Source: Collybiopsis luxurians FD-317 M1 (taxonomy: Eukaryota; Basidiomycota; Agaricomycetes; Agaricales; Omphalotaceae). From it: a DNA stretch of 31,168 bases. Every line of letters starts with the position of its first letter. Position 1 is the first letter of the stretch. This document shows, one piece after another, positions 19,344 to 31,168 of this stretch. The translations under genes were made by a program, and so were the position numbers. The stretch spans positions 532,803 to 563,970 of the forward strand of contig KN834782.1 in assembly GCA_000827265.1 (NCBI GenBank), written 5' to 3'. The notes below the pieces were generated by a model. It ran no database searches, had not been told where the DNA came from, and saw nothing but the letters and a program-made list of their open reading frames with translations.

Positions 19344-22300
19344 TTATTGATAACACTGCGCCCAATTCTCACCATAAACACATTTATCAAAGTCAAGCTT
19401 GGTGTAGCCATCGCGAGAAATGATGCAGGTATTCTGTGACCGCCAAAGGTTGCGGCGATACTGAGGGGGGATCCAAACAATTCCATCAGGGCAGGGCGGG
19501 AAGTAAATCCAACCATCAGATGACATTGTCCAAGATTTATTCGCTGCAAAAAATTAGCTCGGGAAGTATGTGAGAGAATCTGCATAGACCTACGATTAAG
19601 TGCTTCTATGATGGTTTCTGTCAAATTAGAAGAGGATGTAAGTAATGAAATAGTACTGTTATCATGGCCCTGCGGGGGCTTACCTTGGTCCCCAGTGGTG
19701 ACATCCCAAACTTTGATCGTGTTGTCATGAGATTGAGAGGCTACCCTATTCCCATCTGGAGAGAATACTGAAAAGACAGCTTTCTCATGGCCCTGAAAGG
19801 GATCTCTTAGTTGTACACCAGCAATGGCATCCCAAATTCTAATTGTTTGATCATAAGATGCAGAAGCAATTTTGGTCCCATCAGGAGAGAAAGCAACTGA
19901 GTAAACTGCACTATTATGGCCCTTCAAGGGATCTCCTACTTGTGCACCAGTAGTGGCATCCCAAATTCTGATTGTCTTATCATATGATGCAGAAGCAACC
20001 TTAGTCCCATCAGGAGAGAAAGAAACTGAAGAAATGTGATTTTCATGGCCCTGAAAGGGATCCCCTACTTGGAAACCAGTAGCAGCATCCCAAATTCTAA
20101 TTGTCCTGTCATGAGATGCAGACACAACCTTTGTCCCATCAGGAGAAAAAACAACTGAAAGGACTGGGGAATTATGACCCCCCAAGGGATCTCCAACCTG
20201 GGCACCAGTAGAGACATCCCAAATTTGGATTGTCTCATCATCAGATCCAGAAACAACCCTAGTACCATCAGGAGAGAAACCAACTGATGTGACAAAAGAA
20301 TCATGACCATTCACAGGATTTCCTACTTGTGCACTGGTAGTAACATCCCAAATTCTAATTGTCCCATCCGTGTATGTTGAAGCAAGCTTGGTCCCATCAG
20401 GAGAGAAGACAATTAATGCAACAGAATGATTTTGGCCCTCCAAGGAATGTCCTATTTGGGAACAAGTAGTGACATCCCAAATTCTGATCGTGGAATCATT
20501 GGATACAGAAACAAACTTGGTCCCATCAGGAGAGAAAGTCACTGACATGACTTCATTATGGCTCCACAAGAAATTTTCTACCTGGGCACCAGCGGTGGCC
20601 TGCCAAATTCCCATTATGGTATCATTAGATCCAGAAGCAACCTTTGTCCCATCGGGAGAGAAGGTAACTGATCTGGCTTTATAATCATGGCCCTGTGAAG
20701 GATCTTCTAGTACTTGGGCACCAATAGCGACATCCCAAACTCTGACTGTCCTGTCAGAAGATGCAGATGCAACCCGGGTCCCATCAGGAGAGAAGGTAAT
20801 TGATAAAATCATATTGCTGTGGCCATGCAAGGGATTGCCTACTTGGAAACCAGTAGTGGCATCCCAAATTTGAATTGTCCCATGGTAAGATCCACAAGCA
20901 ATCATAGTTCCATCAGGAGAGAGAGCAAGTGGTGTGGCCTGATTATTGTCCTCCAAGGAATTTCCTACAGCTAATTCTGCACCAGTAGTGGCATCCCAAA
21001 TGCGGAATATTTCATTTTCGGAATAACATGCCACCCTGGTCCCATCAGAAGAGAAGGTAATAAAGTTCACCCACTGGCTGGGCTTAATGGTCACTTCAGC
21101 ACCAGTAATGATATCACAAATCTCAATGAAGTATTCATAGGTTACAAAAGCAACCCTAGTCCCATTGGGAGATAAAAAAAGTGAAGGGTCACTATTATCA
21201 TAATACTGCGAGGAATCTCCTACTTGGGCACCAGTAGTAGCATCCCAAATTTTAACTGTATTATCAATACTAGATACTGAAACAACTCTAGTCCCATCAG
21301 GGGAAAAGGTCATTGATGTGATTGGAGCTTCATGGCCCTGCAAGGGATCTCCTACTTGGGCACCAGTGGTAACATCCCACATCATGATTATACTATCCCA
21401 AGAGGCAGAAGCAACCATAGTCCCATCAGGAGAGAAGGCTACTGATGTGACTCTACTTTCATGACCCTGAAAGGGATTTCCTAGCTGGACACCAGTAGTG
21501 GCATCCCAAATTCTGACTGTCTTATCCTCAGATCCAGAAGCAAGTATAGTCCCCTCAGGAGAGAATGTAACTGATGTGATTGACTTATTGTGGCCCCGCA
21601 ACGGATCTCCTAATTGGGCCTCAGTAGTACTAGTGGCATTCCAAATTCGGATGGTTTTGTCTTCAGATGCAGAGGCAATCTTGTTCCCATCCGGAGAGAA
21701 GGCAGCTGATGTGATCCAACCATCATGGCCGTTCAAGGGATCTCCTACTTTTGCACCAGTAGTGGCATCCCAGATTTGGATTATGTTATCTTCAGATATA
21801 GAAGCAATTCTAGTCCCATCTGGAGAGAAGGCAAGTAATCGAGCTGATTTGCTGCCCTTCAAGGGTTCCTTCACTTGGGAACTAGTTGTGGCATTCCAAA
21901 TCATGATTGGACTTTCCCAGGAGTCAGGAGCAGCCCAAGTTCCATCAGAACAGACAGCACTTGATGTGAATAAGTCACTATGATCCTGATCTTTGAAGGG
22001 ATATTGCATTTGGACACCTCTGGGGGTGACATCCCACATGTTAATGAAGCCATCTTCAGATGCATAAGCAAGTCTTGTTCCATCGGGAGATAACTTGAGG
22101 GTAACTGAGCTGGCTCCATAGTCATAGTATTTCAAGAGATCTCTTACTTGGCCACCAGCAGTGGTATTACAAATATGGGTTATATTCACCCGACATATGG
22201 AAGCAACTCTAGTCCCATCAGGAGATAAAATAACAGATTGGACTTGATGATTATGACCCTGCAATGAAGATCCTATTTGGGCACCAGTAGTAGCATCCCA

Positions 22301-24836
22301 AATTTTTATTGTCATATTCTCAGATGCAGAAACTACTCTACTGCAATCAGGGGAAAAGGCAACCGATGCAACTGCCCCATTATGTCCCTGCAAGGGTTCC
22401 CCTATTTGGGTCCCAGTAGTGGCATCCCATATCCTAATTGTCCCATCCTCTGAGCCAGAAACAATCCTAGTCCCATCAGGAGAGAAGGCAACTGATCTGA
22501 TCAGAGTACTAATGTGGCCCTGCGAGGGATCTCCTATTTGGGCACCAGTAGTGGCATTCCAAATCTTTACATCACTTGAACCAGAAACAATCCTGGTTCC
22601 ATCATAAGAGAATGCAATACATTTGGGCTCCTGTGAGAGTTCAATACAAGTAGAGTTGTCAAAGTCCCATGTTCTTGCTTTCTGTACAAAGTCCAATGTG
22701 TTTACAAGCCCTGGGATATACCTATTCTTTTGAGACCAAAAGGGACATATGCTAAGATACAGATGTGGTGTTATATCTTTCACAGAGCTTGCACCAAAAA
22801 GCCTTAAAAGCTTTTGCAAATCCCGAGCAGCAGTCCAAATACCATGCAGAGCACCGTCTTTACTATCACTGGCCTGTGTAAGTTAAATAAAGAACTCGAG
22901 AACTGAAGTCAATGAATCCATACCTTTACAACTGTTTCTAACATTTCCCCGCATATGTGCAATAATTTCAGTATGCTCATGGCTTCAATCCAGAAAACAC
23001 CTCGTATTTCAAGAAACTTCTCTGCCCTTTCGACAGTCTCATATCCAAGTTCACTTTGAAATAAGTGGTATCCCCAGAAAATACAAGAATATGTCAATGT
23101 TTCTCCAATTTTATCTGCCGCTAGTTTATTAAAATTTGGAATCGAAGCATCAGGAATGAATGAGGAAGGTAGATTGCAGATATTGAATTTAAGTTGATTG
23201 TGCAGAATTGACAAGCATGAATCTGCCAACATTGAATGGCAACTTAATTTCTCATATGATCTTCTTAGTTTTTCATCATATTCATACTTTTCAATAAACT
23301 CTGGAAATGATGCATGAAAAGTGTACACAAAGTGATCTTTGTTGGAAATGTAAAAAACAGCTTGCAGGCTGTTTAACAAGTTTGTAACAATTTCTTCATC
23401 CAAAGCCAAAAGTTCCGCCAAGGTGCCACATGTTACTGGTTGACCTAAAGATATTACTGCATGAATGATCTTCCAGTAATCCTTAAACTCCTCATCCTCC
23501 AGCTCATCCCTCACAATGCTTTTCATGACAATGCTGCTATACAAGTTTGTCAGAGCTTGTGGACTTTTTTGTCCCATTAATGAGCCTAAAAATCGTTGTC
23601 TTTTGTGTGCTTTACTCTCTGGATAATTGACATATTTTGCCACAGTGGCTGCATAAATGAAGAGTTGACCAGATAGACTTGTAAGTTTTGTCAATTCTTT
23701 CACAGAGGGCTCCACACTGTGCAGTGTTGTCTGCAAATATTTGTATATGTCTTTCTCCACTGCATTCTTATCCACATTATGAAGGACAAACTCTTTGATC
23801 ATAGAAACTTGTTGTACTGTATCATTGTTAACCATTAGGGTTTGAATGGCCTGTTCTGGTCTGCTAGTGAAGAGAAACTTCAATCCTGGCATCTTGTTAC
23901 TCTGGATAGCAGGTATGAGAGCCTTGATAGTCTCTGATACATCATCACATTCATCCAATGCATCCAAAACAAACACTGGTGTATACACTTGCATTGTTCT
24001 AGTCTGAATAGAGGCCACCCAGGGCTTAACAAGGAGTTCCAAAACTTGAACATGAGGACTCTTTGTGACAATATCTGGGTCCTCAGCCAATAATTTTCCA
24101 AGATGGCCATTAAATTCCAAGGAGTATTGGGCTAATTGATATGCCAGTGTTGGAATTATGAATCTATAATCTCTGCACTCTGGAATCTGTCTAGAGCAGA
24201 AGAAAGATCCAGCGAGGCAGTTTTTTTCTTGCAAAGTTAAGCACATGGACTTTGCAATAGTGCTTTTCCCAGTTCCAGCCATACCACAGATCCAGTAGCC
24301 TGAGGAGCCATGAGGATCACATGCCCAGTCCTCAATTTCAGCCAAAATTTGGACCCGAGTTCCTTCGATGCAAGGATTGCGCCTCTGTTGGGCACCAAGT
24401 TCATAGTCATGAAGTGCTTGCACTGAATAATACTTTTTGAATGACTCTCCCTTCCACATGTTGTCAGATGGTTTACGCTGTGATTTTTGTTGCTCTCAGC
24501 TTACCTTGTACTGGTTACCTTGCACAAATGTGAACTCCCCATCAGTGATGTTAAAATGGTGTGCGTGCGCAAAAAATCCTCCTGGGCTTGGTCCTGGTGA
24601 TGCAGATGATTCAGTTATTTGACCTTGAGTGGTTACAGTCTCTTGTTCTGTTGCTGTAAAATGACTGTAGCTCAACATTCCTGTACTCCGATTTGCTCAC
24701 AAGCTATCTTACCCGGAATATTAGCATTGGTGGGACCAACATCTTCTCCAGTGGAGGAAGAACCCGGTAGTCCAGGACTCTGATTCCTCGACTGAGCAAA
24801 TGCTTTCTGGAACGTCTGAACATGTTCCCGGAACAT
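19344..24836 (-). CDS. NACHT-WD40 NLR-like protein, copy C; full length with one in-frame TGA
   Basis: Exons are 24836..24713, 24653..22924, 22873..19594 and 19543..19344, with introns of 59, 50 and 50 nt. The total is 5334 nt, an exact multiple of three. Order as in copy B: short N-terminus (FNITDGEFTFVQGNQY), NACHT with GMAGTGKST and VFVLDALDEC, 23 WD40 blades, and the SSDGWI ... WIPP ... KLDF cap. The Trp codon of the INWEQQ motif is TGA (24496..24498, codon 94), just after a sequence that became a good splice donor (AAG|GTAAGC). If spliced there, an in-frame 27- or 54-nt intron would remove the stop; otherwise this is a pseudogene, or translation restarts at the Met of NMWKGES (24459). 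Blade 23 lacks one Ala codon compared with B. Everything else is open. Confidence 0.85.
19654..22636 (-). repeat. 23 tandem WD40 blade repeats of copy C
   Basis: Blades match copy B one to one, including the odd blades 4-6, 12, 13 and 16, so the array was already 23 long when the genes duplicated. Differences between B and C cluster in the residues after GH and after SAS (blade 10 SASSD versus SASWD; blade 19 SGSHD versus SGSDD; blade 20 GHNSRVTS versus GHNSPVLS). Confidence 0.92.
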
Positions 24837-25605
24837 TGTTAACTATAACAGGCTGGCCTTCTCGTAGTGTGGCCTTTGGGAACGCAAGTTGATGGCGGTG
24901 AAGGAAAAGGTTACTGTCAAAGCCCATCCGATATATATGCAACTCTTTCGGCAGCTGTACAATAAGGTTCAATCAACAGCCCGAATCGCAAAGAATCTGA
25001 TTTGCTTTCAATTGAAATCAATAATCGATGCAGCCCCCCCAACACCGCCAGTACCATTCTTGCTGTCACTCGAAGATCAATCAACTACTGAATTCGAATA
25101 CATACATACTACATCAGTGCACACTCGGTACAAGGATTTGAACTTTGACCGACAAAGTACCAAATTTCGAATGACAAGCCATCCCCGCAGGTGATGAACA
25201 GCATCCAAAGGATGCGCAAAGTCTGGCCTATGCTACATCGACTGATAAATATCGGTATTATAGTCCAGCAGGTATTATCGAGTTGCAGCTTGTTATACTC
25301 ACGGTTATTTTCATCACCGATGGACGCGGAGGGTTTGGAAAGCCGAAAACAAGCAAGTCAGTGGGGGTCCAGGTCATAAGACAACAGATGGTAGTAAACG
25401 TGTACAGCATCGATGGTCTTAGGAACAGAGATAGAGGATAATGCAATGGAGGATAGCTGAGAAACAAAAACAAGGGCGCGGAACCCACGTATGAAGAAGT
25501 AACGGGTCGACAAACTATGAGGGTTCAATCCATAGATGTTGTAGCGTCACGGGGCGCAGCCTAATTAGCTTCTACTTTGCTCGTTCCTTGTGCGCGCGTT
25601 CTACA
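24837..25605. other. NLR upstream flank, C-D spacer; no gene seen
   Basis: Close copy of 14525..15290. The plus-strand frame at 24889..25194 differs from its counterpart by frameshifts in the middle, which argues against coding. Confidence 0.5.
24931..24938 (-). promoter_or_regulatory. Putative TATA box of copy C
   Basis: atatatat, 95 bp upstream of the ATG at 24836, identical in sequence and spacing to copies A and B. Confidence 0.5.
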
Positions 25606-26990
25606 AGCAGACCGTAATATTCTGAATATTCTGCCGGAGAGCAACGAAAATGATCGACTACGTGCGTTTCCACGATCCAGTCCATACCATTTCACTCAAC
25701 CTTGGACATCAGGTTCTAACCTGACTCCTCGTTTTCGTACTCCGTCCATTTCACGATGGGCCCAACGGGCGTAGAATTTGAGCTGTACCTGACGAGGCAG
25801 TCCAACGTGTGTCCAGCATCATGAGAAAGGTCAGAGCGGCACATCGAGTGCGAGGCGATGACAAACTAGATCCTTTGAAGGCGATCGGGGAAAATCTAAC
25901 GGAGCTTGCTTGCGAAAACTTGAGGGCAATACACCTATACTCGGAAGGATTCTTCGTGCGACGTCCAATGTGGTCTATGCTGCAGCTACAGCTGGATAAA
26001 TGCGTCACTAGTAGCATCCCGAGATGAGATCTATCGTAAGCCAGAGAGAATGGCGACATACCGGAACCCCAATTCTGAGATCGGAATGGATCTTGCTTAT
26101 TCGCCATTAGTATCGTCCTCATCTTCAAATCTAGCCCAAGTCGAGTCCATCGCCACATAATCGGTCTCGGTAGAGATTTGACGGACACTAGGAAGGTTTA
26201 CAGGACTGAAAATCATAGGCTTGGGGCAAAGTATGTGCCAATGCCGTCGCAAGTAAAAGAATGCCAGTTGTGAAGTCTTGACTCCTGGTACGTTGAATTG
26301 AACAGGCGTACCCCTTCAGATGGAACGGCGAGAATTGAGAGAGTACAGATGGTGTTTCGAATCGACTGCTAACCTTTGACTGTTCTAGATATCAGTTTAA
26401 TTGTAAGGACGAAGAAAAGCCAAGTCGAGATTAGATACCTGATAGCCATCCACATTTCCAATTTGTTATTACGATGCGTCCTCAGACTGAACAACAAGCC
26501 CTCCCATTCTCCATATCAAGGATAGAATTAGAGTTGTAGACGCTCAGGTTGCCAATCCGGGAGCACCGGTCCGTATATTCAAATCACTGGATTAGGAACG
26601 GTCACGATGCGCCTAACCCGACAACTTTCACGCGTACAACCATCATTGGACATAGTCTCTGGAACAGCTACTGCTTAAAATCAGTATTCATACTGACTGT
26701 TAACGTTGTGCTCGACTGACAAAGGAAGAGGATCGGCGGACGGATGACGAAGACCCAACGTACCTCGTTGGATTTCTCCATATTGAGGGGAAAAAACATC
26801 CGTATGCAATGATTGTCATCTGAGTACACAGTGATGGTACCACTCATAAAACCATCCATTACTCCCATTCGTCCTGAAAATCGCCATCATGAATCAAACC
26901 GCCCAGCGACCTCCCTTCAACCTCTCCCTCAATCTCGAATTTGTCTCAATCTCTGGTTCTCGAAAGACTCGACATAGCACCGCCGTCCGT
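25606..26990 (-). pseudogene. Gene X remnant, 3' portion, C-D spacer
   Basis: Same pieces as at 15.3..16.7 kb: FVRTAVLCRVFREPEIE followed by a TGA after GGRWAV (near 26900), MGVMDGFMSGTITVYSDDNH (26868..26809), and QVQLKFYARWAHREMDG then VRLEPDVQG with a TGA (near 25780..25690). The QVQLKFYARW-segment TGA is shared with the B-C copy and absent from the A-B copy. Confidence 0.4.
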
Positions 26991-27199
26991 ACAAATCAAG
27001 AGTCGAGCCAAATTAGCACAAGTGGATTCTGAAAATCAAATGGTCAATGCTCAATTGCAAAAACGATGGCTTGATTTCGCACCCTCAGCCCTGTCTCATG
27101 GATACTACTATAGTGAAGGTACGTCTTGTCTACATCGTATCACCTTGACGTATATACTCATTTAGTTCGACAATCGTACTCTTTTTATCCTTGGGGAAT

Positions 27200-28720
27200 A
27201 CGATGATCTTAACTAGCCCTACTACACCTTTTACAGTAATTCGGATGAACTTCCACTTATATATCGTCTGTATTGCTCAGTTTGTCCCAAAGTGGACCCC
27301 CTCTTGCACCCGCTTTGGAAAACGTTGACTGGAATGTAATTGTATTTCAACAATCTGAATCGATCAAAGTCTTGTTGAGATGAATATTGTATACAGATAT
27401 GTGAAGTTGTACATTGTTACAACCTCTTTGAATCAATGCATTCTCGTGTATCGATTTCGCCACCACTGCAGACTCTAGTGGGAAATACCATGTTATTTCC
27501 AGTAATCCTCTGTGTCGCGCCTTTGAAGCGTGTATTCCTGAACTGAGCTTACCAACAGTTCAATCGCCAAATTAGATCGATGTCAATGGTAGCAACCAAT
27601 ATAAAATCCATACCTGGACATTGAACTCTATGACCAAAGCTCAGAATTTCAAGGCTCCAAAGTGCGCGGAGCCAATTGAGGATAGATTATTGTAGGCGAT
27701 TCACTGATGAGGTTGCATTTCCCTAGCATAGCCAAAGGTTCAAAATGAGCGATGTAACTTCCAAGTTCAAGCTGCATATGCATATGTAACTCGGAGTTGC
27801 ATTTACCCATCCCTCTGTATTTGCCCCTTTTGATGTGTTTTCCCAGTCGAGATGTCCTCCATAGTCCGAGATATCGTAATATGGCAGTTGTTTTGAGTTT
27901 GCATATTACGGATCGTATCAAAACGGAGAAAATAACAGATGAGGAAGCCTAAGAAGAGCAACCGTCAGAGAAGAGCACGCCAATGGAGCAAACGTCTAAG
28001 CGAACCTCGACTCAGCAAGGACCAGCTGAGAATTTCTTCCATATCTACCACCGCCTTGCCTCGGCTCCTGCAATCATCATGTTTTTGGGAGAACAAGCTT
28101 GCCTTATTCGCATTCGACAAAGTCGAGCTTATCGCGCTGGACTTATTGGAGCGCATCAACGAGGGAGTTGGGGGAAGAGAGCTGGGTGATTGTGGAGATG
28201 GTACTATGGCGCTATGCCTACAGCATTGGTAAGGAATGAGAGGGCTCCCAGTGTTCAGATAAATTGCCTAGTAGAGATGTAAAAATCATGGGGATCGAGA
28301 GTTTGTATTCAAGCATGGACCTGTGCGCTGCATCGACATAATCCTCTCTGTTCATCCTTTTTGACGTTTTTACTGACCTACCCTTGGCAGAAATATCATA
28401 TCCTTTTTCTTTGAGCCTGCAAGTTGCGCGTAGTGTGCACCAGGGGAGTGGCTGGGTAGTAGGGCAAAAATAAGGCCAATCAAAATGGCAAGTGAGGATG
28501 AAGATAAATTAACTACGGAATAGTGAGGGTGAAGGAAACGTACTTGTCCTTTGTAGATTTCACCATCTCCGACACCGAACTTTGTACAGATATTATAGCA
28601 TCTATGATTCCAGCAAACAGAGCGATGGTCTTGTTCGGCCTGATTGAAACGAAAAAGAAGCTATAAACGTCGTGTACTCATTGTGACAGGCGCAAGTGAC
28701 CCCTGGATAGCCTTGGTTAG
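27200..28720 (-). pseudogene. Gene X remnant, 5' portion, C-D spacer
   Basis: Exons include KTIALFAGIIDAIISVQSSV to STKDK (near 28630..28544, GTACGT donor) and LKEKGYDISAKGRSVKTSKR to DAAHR (near 28420..28330). After this the frame is degraded. The acceptor before the FTSW-type exon is TTTGG instead of TTTAG, and that exon has a TAA. This is the most decayed of the three copies. Confidence 0.55.
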
Positions 28721-28739
28721 GAATTCTTCCAGGTCCTTG

Positions 28740-29290
28740 ACCAAGTCAATGAGAAAAATGCACAAGTCAGCCATATTCACAACAAGATGACACCGTTCAA
28801 CTTTTGGGGCTATTTCACAATCGAGGCCTAGTCAGAATAGCTCTGAATTTCATTTCAAGTTAAGATATACACAGAGCGCAAATACCAGTGGACGGCGTCA
28901 GGCAGGATAAAGCAGTACGATGAGAATAGGATAAAGAGAAGGAGTCGAAGCTCCAAGTTAATCACTGAATGCTTTCAAGTTGGCCGTGTCAAACTGGAGT
29001 GGAGGAGAGAAAAATTGGTGCTCGACGTTCAACTCGAGCTGGGCAACACATGGTTTAGACATGCGGCTTCATTTTCCGTGTTGCCTTTTGTGTAGATTCT
29101 CAGCCGCTTTGCCAGGTCGACTCATACCTTAACTGCAGCCACCTTGAATTTGACAGCTCACTAAAGTGCAAATGCAAAATGTTCAGCTGAGCTCATGGAA
29201 CTTATATAGATAAGTACAGTGTATGCAAAGTCACGGTAAGTACATATTTGGAACTGTTACAATCTCATTGTGTCGCGTGCTGATATACAG
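28740..29290. other. Downstream flank of NLR copy D; no gene seen
   Basis: Shared with the regions 3' of copies B and C, including the tatagataagtacagtgtatgcaaag block at 29204..29229. Likely 3' UTR and terminator of copy D. No reading frame is supported. Confidence 0.4.
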
Positions 29291-31168
29291 TCACTGATAG
29301 CATTGTGCCCAATTCTCACCATAAACACAGCTATCAAAGTCAAGCTTGGTGTACCCATCGCGAGAAATGATGCAGGTATTCTGAGGCCTCCAAAGGTTGC
29401 GGCGATACTGAGGGGGTATCCAAACAATTCCATCAGGGCAGGGAGGGAAGTAAATCCAACCATCAGATGACATTTTCCAAGAATTGTGTGCTAAAAAAAA
29501 TCGGTTTGGAAAGTATGAGAGAAATTCACCAGTATAGACTTACAATTAAGTGCTTCTAGGGTGGTTTCCAGGGTGGTTTCTGTGAAATTAGAAGAGGGTG
29601 TAAGCAATATAATGCTGCTTTCATGGTCCTGCAGGCACTTACCTTGGTCCCCAGTGGTGATATCCCAAATTCTGAATGTGTTGTCATAAGATTGAGAAGC
29701 TACCCTAGTCCCATTGGGAGAGAATGCAACTGAACAGACAGCATCTTCATGGCCCTGAAAGGGATCTCTGAGTTGTACGCCGGTAATGGCATCCCAAATT
29801 CTAATTGTTCGATCATAAGATGCAGAAGCAAGTTTGGACCCATCAGGAGAGAAAGCAACTGAGTAAATGACACTATTATGGCCCTTCAAGAGATCTCCTA
29901 CTTGGGCACCAGTAGTAGCATCCCAGATTCTGATTGTCTCATCATATGATGCAGAAGCAACCCTAGTCCCATCAGGAGAGAAGGCAACTGAACAAACTGC
30001 ATCTTCATGGCCCTTCAAGGGATCTCCTATTTGGACATCAGTAGTGGTATCCCAAATTTTAATTGACTTGTCATGAGATGCAGAAGCAACCCTTGTCCCA
30101 TCAGGAGAAAAACCAACTGATGTGACTGTGGAATTATGACCCCATAAGGGGTTTCCTACTTGGGCCCCAGTAGTGACATCCCAAATTCTGATTGTGTGGT
30201 CATAAGAACCAGAAACAACCCTAGTCCCATCAGGAGAGAAACCAACTGATCTGATAAAATTATCATGGCCATTCAAGGGATCTCCTACTTGTGCACCAGT
30301 AGTGGCATCCCAAATTCTAATAATGGGATCATTGGATGCAGAAGCAAGCTTGGTCCCATCAGGAGAGAACACAACTAATCTGACAGTATCATTATGGCCC
30401 TCCAAGGGATCTCCTATTTGGGAACAAGTGGTGGCATCCCAAATTCTAATTGTGGAATCATTAGATACAGAAACAAACTTCATCCCATCAGGAGAGAAAG
30501 TAACTGACACAACTTCATTATGGCTCCACAAGAAATTTTCTACTTGGGCACCAGCGGTGTCCTGCCAAATTCCCATTACAGTATCATTAGATCCAGAAGC
30601 AACCTTGGTCCCATCGGAAGGTAAGGTAACTGATCTGACTGGATAATCATGGCCCTGCAAAGGATCTTCTAGTACTTGGGCACCAATAGTGACATCCCAA
30701 ATTCTAACTGTCCTGTCACGAGATGCAGAAGCAACCCTAGTCCCATCCGGAGAGAAGGTAAGTGATGTGATCACACCATTGTGGCCATGCAAGGGATCAC
30801 CTACTCGGGCACCAGTAGTGGCATCCCAAATTTGAATTGTATTATCAACAAATCCAGAAGCAATCATTGTCCCATCAGGAGAGAAGGCAAGTGATGTGAC
30901 TAAACTGCCATGGGCCTTCAAGAGATCTCCTGCAGCTAGTTGCGCACCAGTAGTGGCATCCCAAATCCTGATTGTCCCTTGCTCAGAGGCACTTCCAATC
31001 CTAGTCCCATCAGAAGAAAAGGTTACAAAGTCAACCCACTCCTCAGGGAAAACTCTCATCTGAGCACCAGTAATGCTATCCCAAATGTCAATTATGGATT
31101 CATAGGACACAGAAGCAACCACACTCCCATTGGAAGATAAGGTAAGTGAAGGGTCATTGTCATAATAC
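29291..31168 (-). CDS. NACHT-WD40 NLR-like protein, copy D; C-terminal part only (cut by window edge)
   Basis: Exon 3 is open from the right edge to 29544, intron 29491..29543 is 53 nt (GTAAGT ... TTTTAG, phase 1), and exon 4 is 29490..29291. It holds about 12 blades, matching blades 11/12-23 of copies B and C, then the cap SSDGWI, WIPP, LWRPQNT, KLDF and YGENWAQC. The frame continues to the window edge (YYDNDPSLTLSSNG), so NACHT and N-terminus should lie beyond 31168. A short duplication doubles ETTLETTLEALN before the last intron. An optional 63-nt intron lies at 29580..29642. No lesion is seen in the visible part. Confidence 0.88.
29610..31168 (-). repeat. WD40 blade repeats of copy D (about 12 visible)
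   Basis: Blades of about 129 bp as in B and C. Blades 12-19 and 22-23 match their positional counterparts. Blade 20 (VTSVGFSPDGTRVASASHDK, then TTTDVQIGDPLKGHEDA) differs markedly from blade 20 of B and C, which may reflect exchange between blades. Confidence 0.88.

Overview
The window reads as nuclear DNA of a filamentous basidiomycete, most likely an Agaricomycete. Introns are short (about 47-75 nt), with GTRNGY-type donors and CTRAY-type branch points. The large genes have the NACHT plus WD40 architecture that Agaricomycetes expand. Their C-terminal cap (SDGWI ... WIPP ... LWRSQNT ... LDF ... W.QC) is one I know from proteins of that class. I cannot name the species.

Layout: four copies of one NACHT-WD40 (STAND/NLR-like) gene lie head to tail on the minus strand. 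Copy A (1..2502) runs off the left edge and is frameshifted. Copy B (9044..14524) is complete and intact, with 4 exons and 1773 codons. Copy C (19344..24836) is full length but has one in-frame TGA at codon 94. Copy D (29291..31168) runs off the right edge. Copies A, B and C share exon 1 (124 nt), intron 1 (59-60 nt, phase 1), intron 2 (50 nt, phase 0) and an ATATATAT box 95 bp upstream of the ATG. Copies B, C and D share the last intron (50-53 nt, phase 1). Copies B and C each have 23 WD40 blades that match one to one.

The spacers were duplicated with the NLR genes. Each holds remains of a second multi-exon minus-strand gene ('gene X'), which encodes a protein with at least two hydrophobic segments that I cannot name. 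All three gene X copies carry different lesions. The array is therefore a tandem duplication of a unit (NLR plus gene X); start-to-start distances are 12.0 and 10.3 kb.

The A-B spacer is longer because gene X is interrupted at about 5.09-7.02 kb by foreign material: a 100-bp nested palindrome, a 215-bp palindromic MITE-like element, and an intron-containing pseudogene of a TRA2-like SR splicing factor (RS segment, RRM, linker with the ARTPTPGKY motif, RD/RY tail) with at least five stops. The spacers also contain local tandem duplications (4205..5090 and 16905..17645).

Interpretation: this is a birth-and-death cluster of fungal NLR-type receptors. Copy B is the only one demonstrably able to make a full-length product from this window. 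No tRNA, rRNA, CRISPR array or intact transposase gene was seen.
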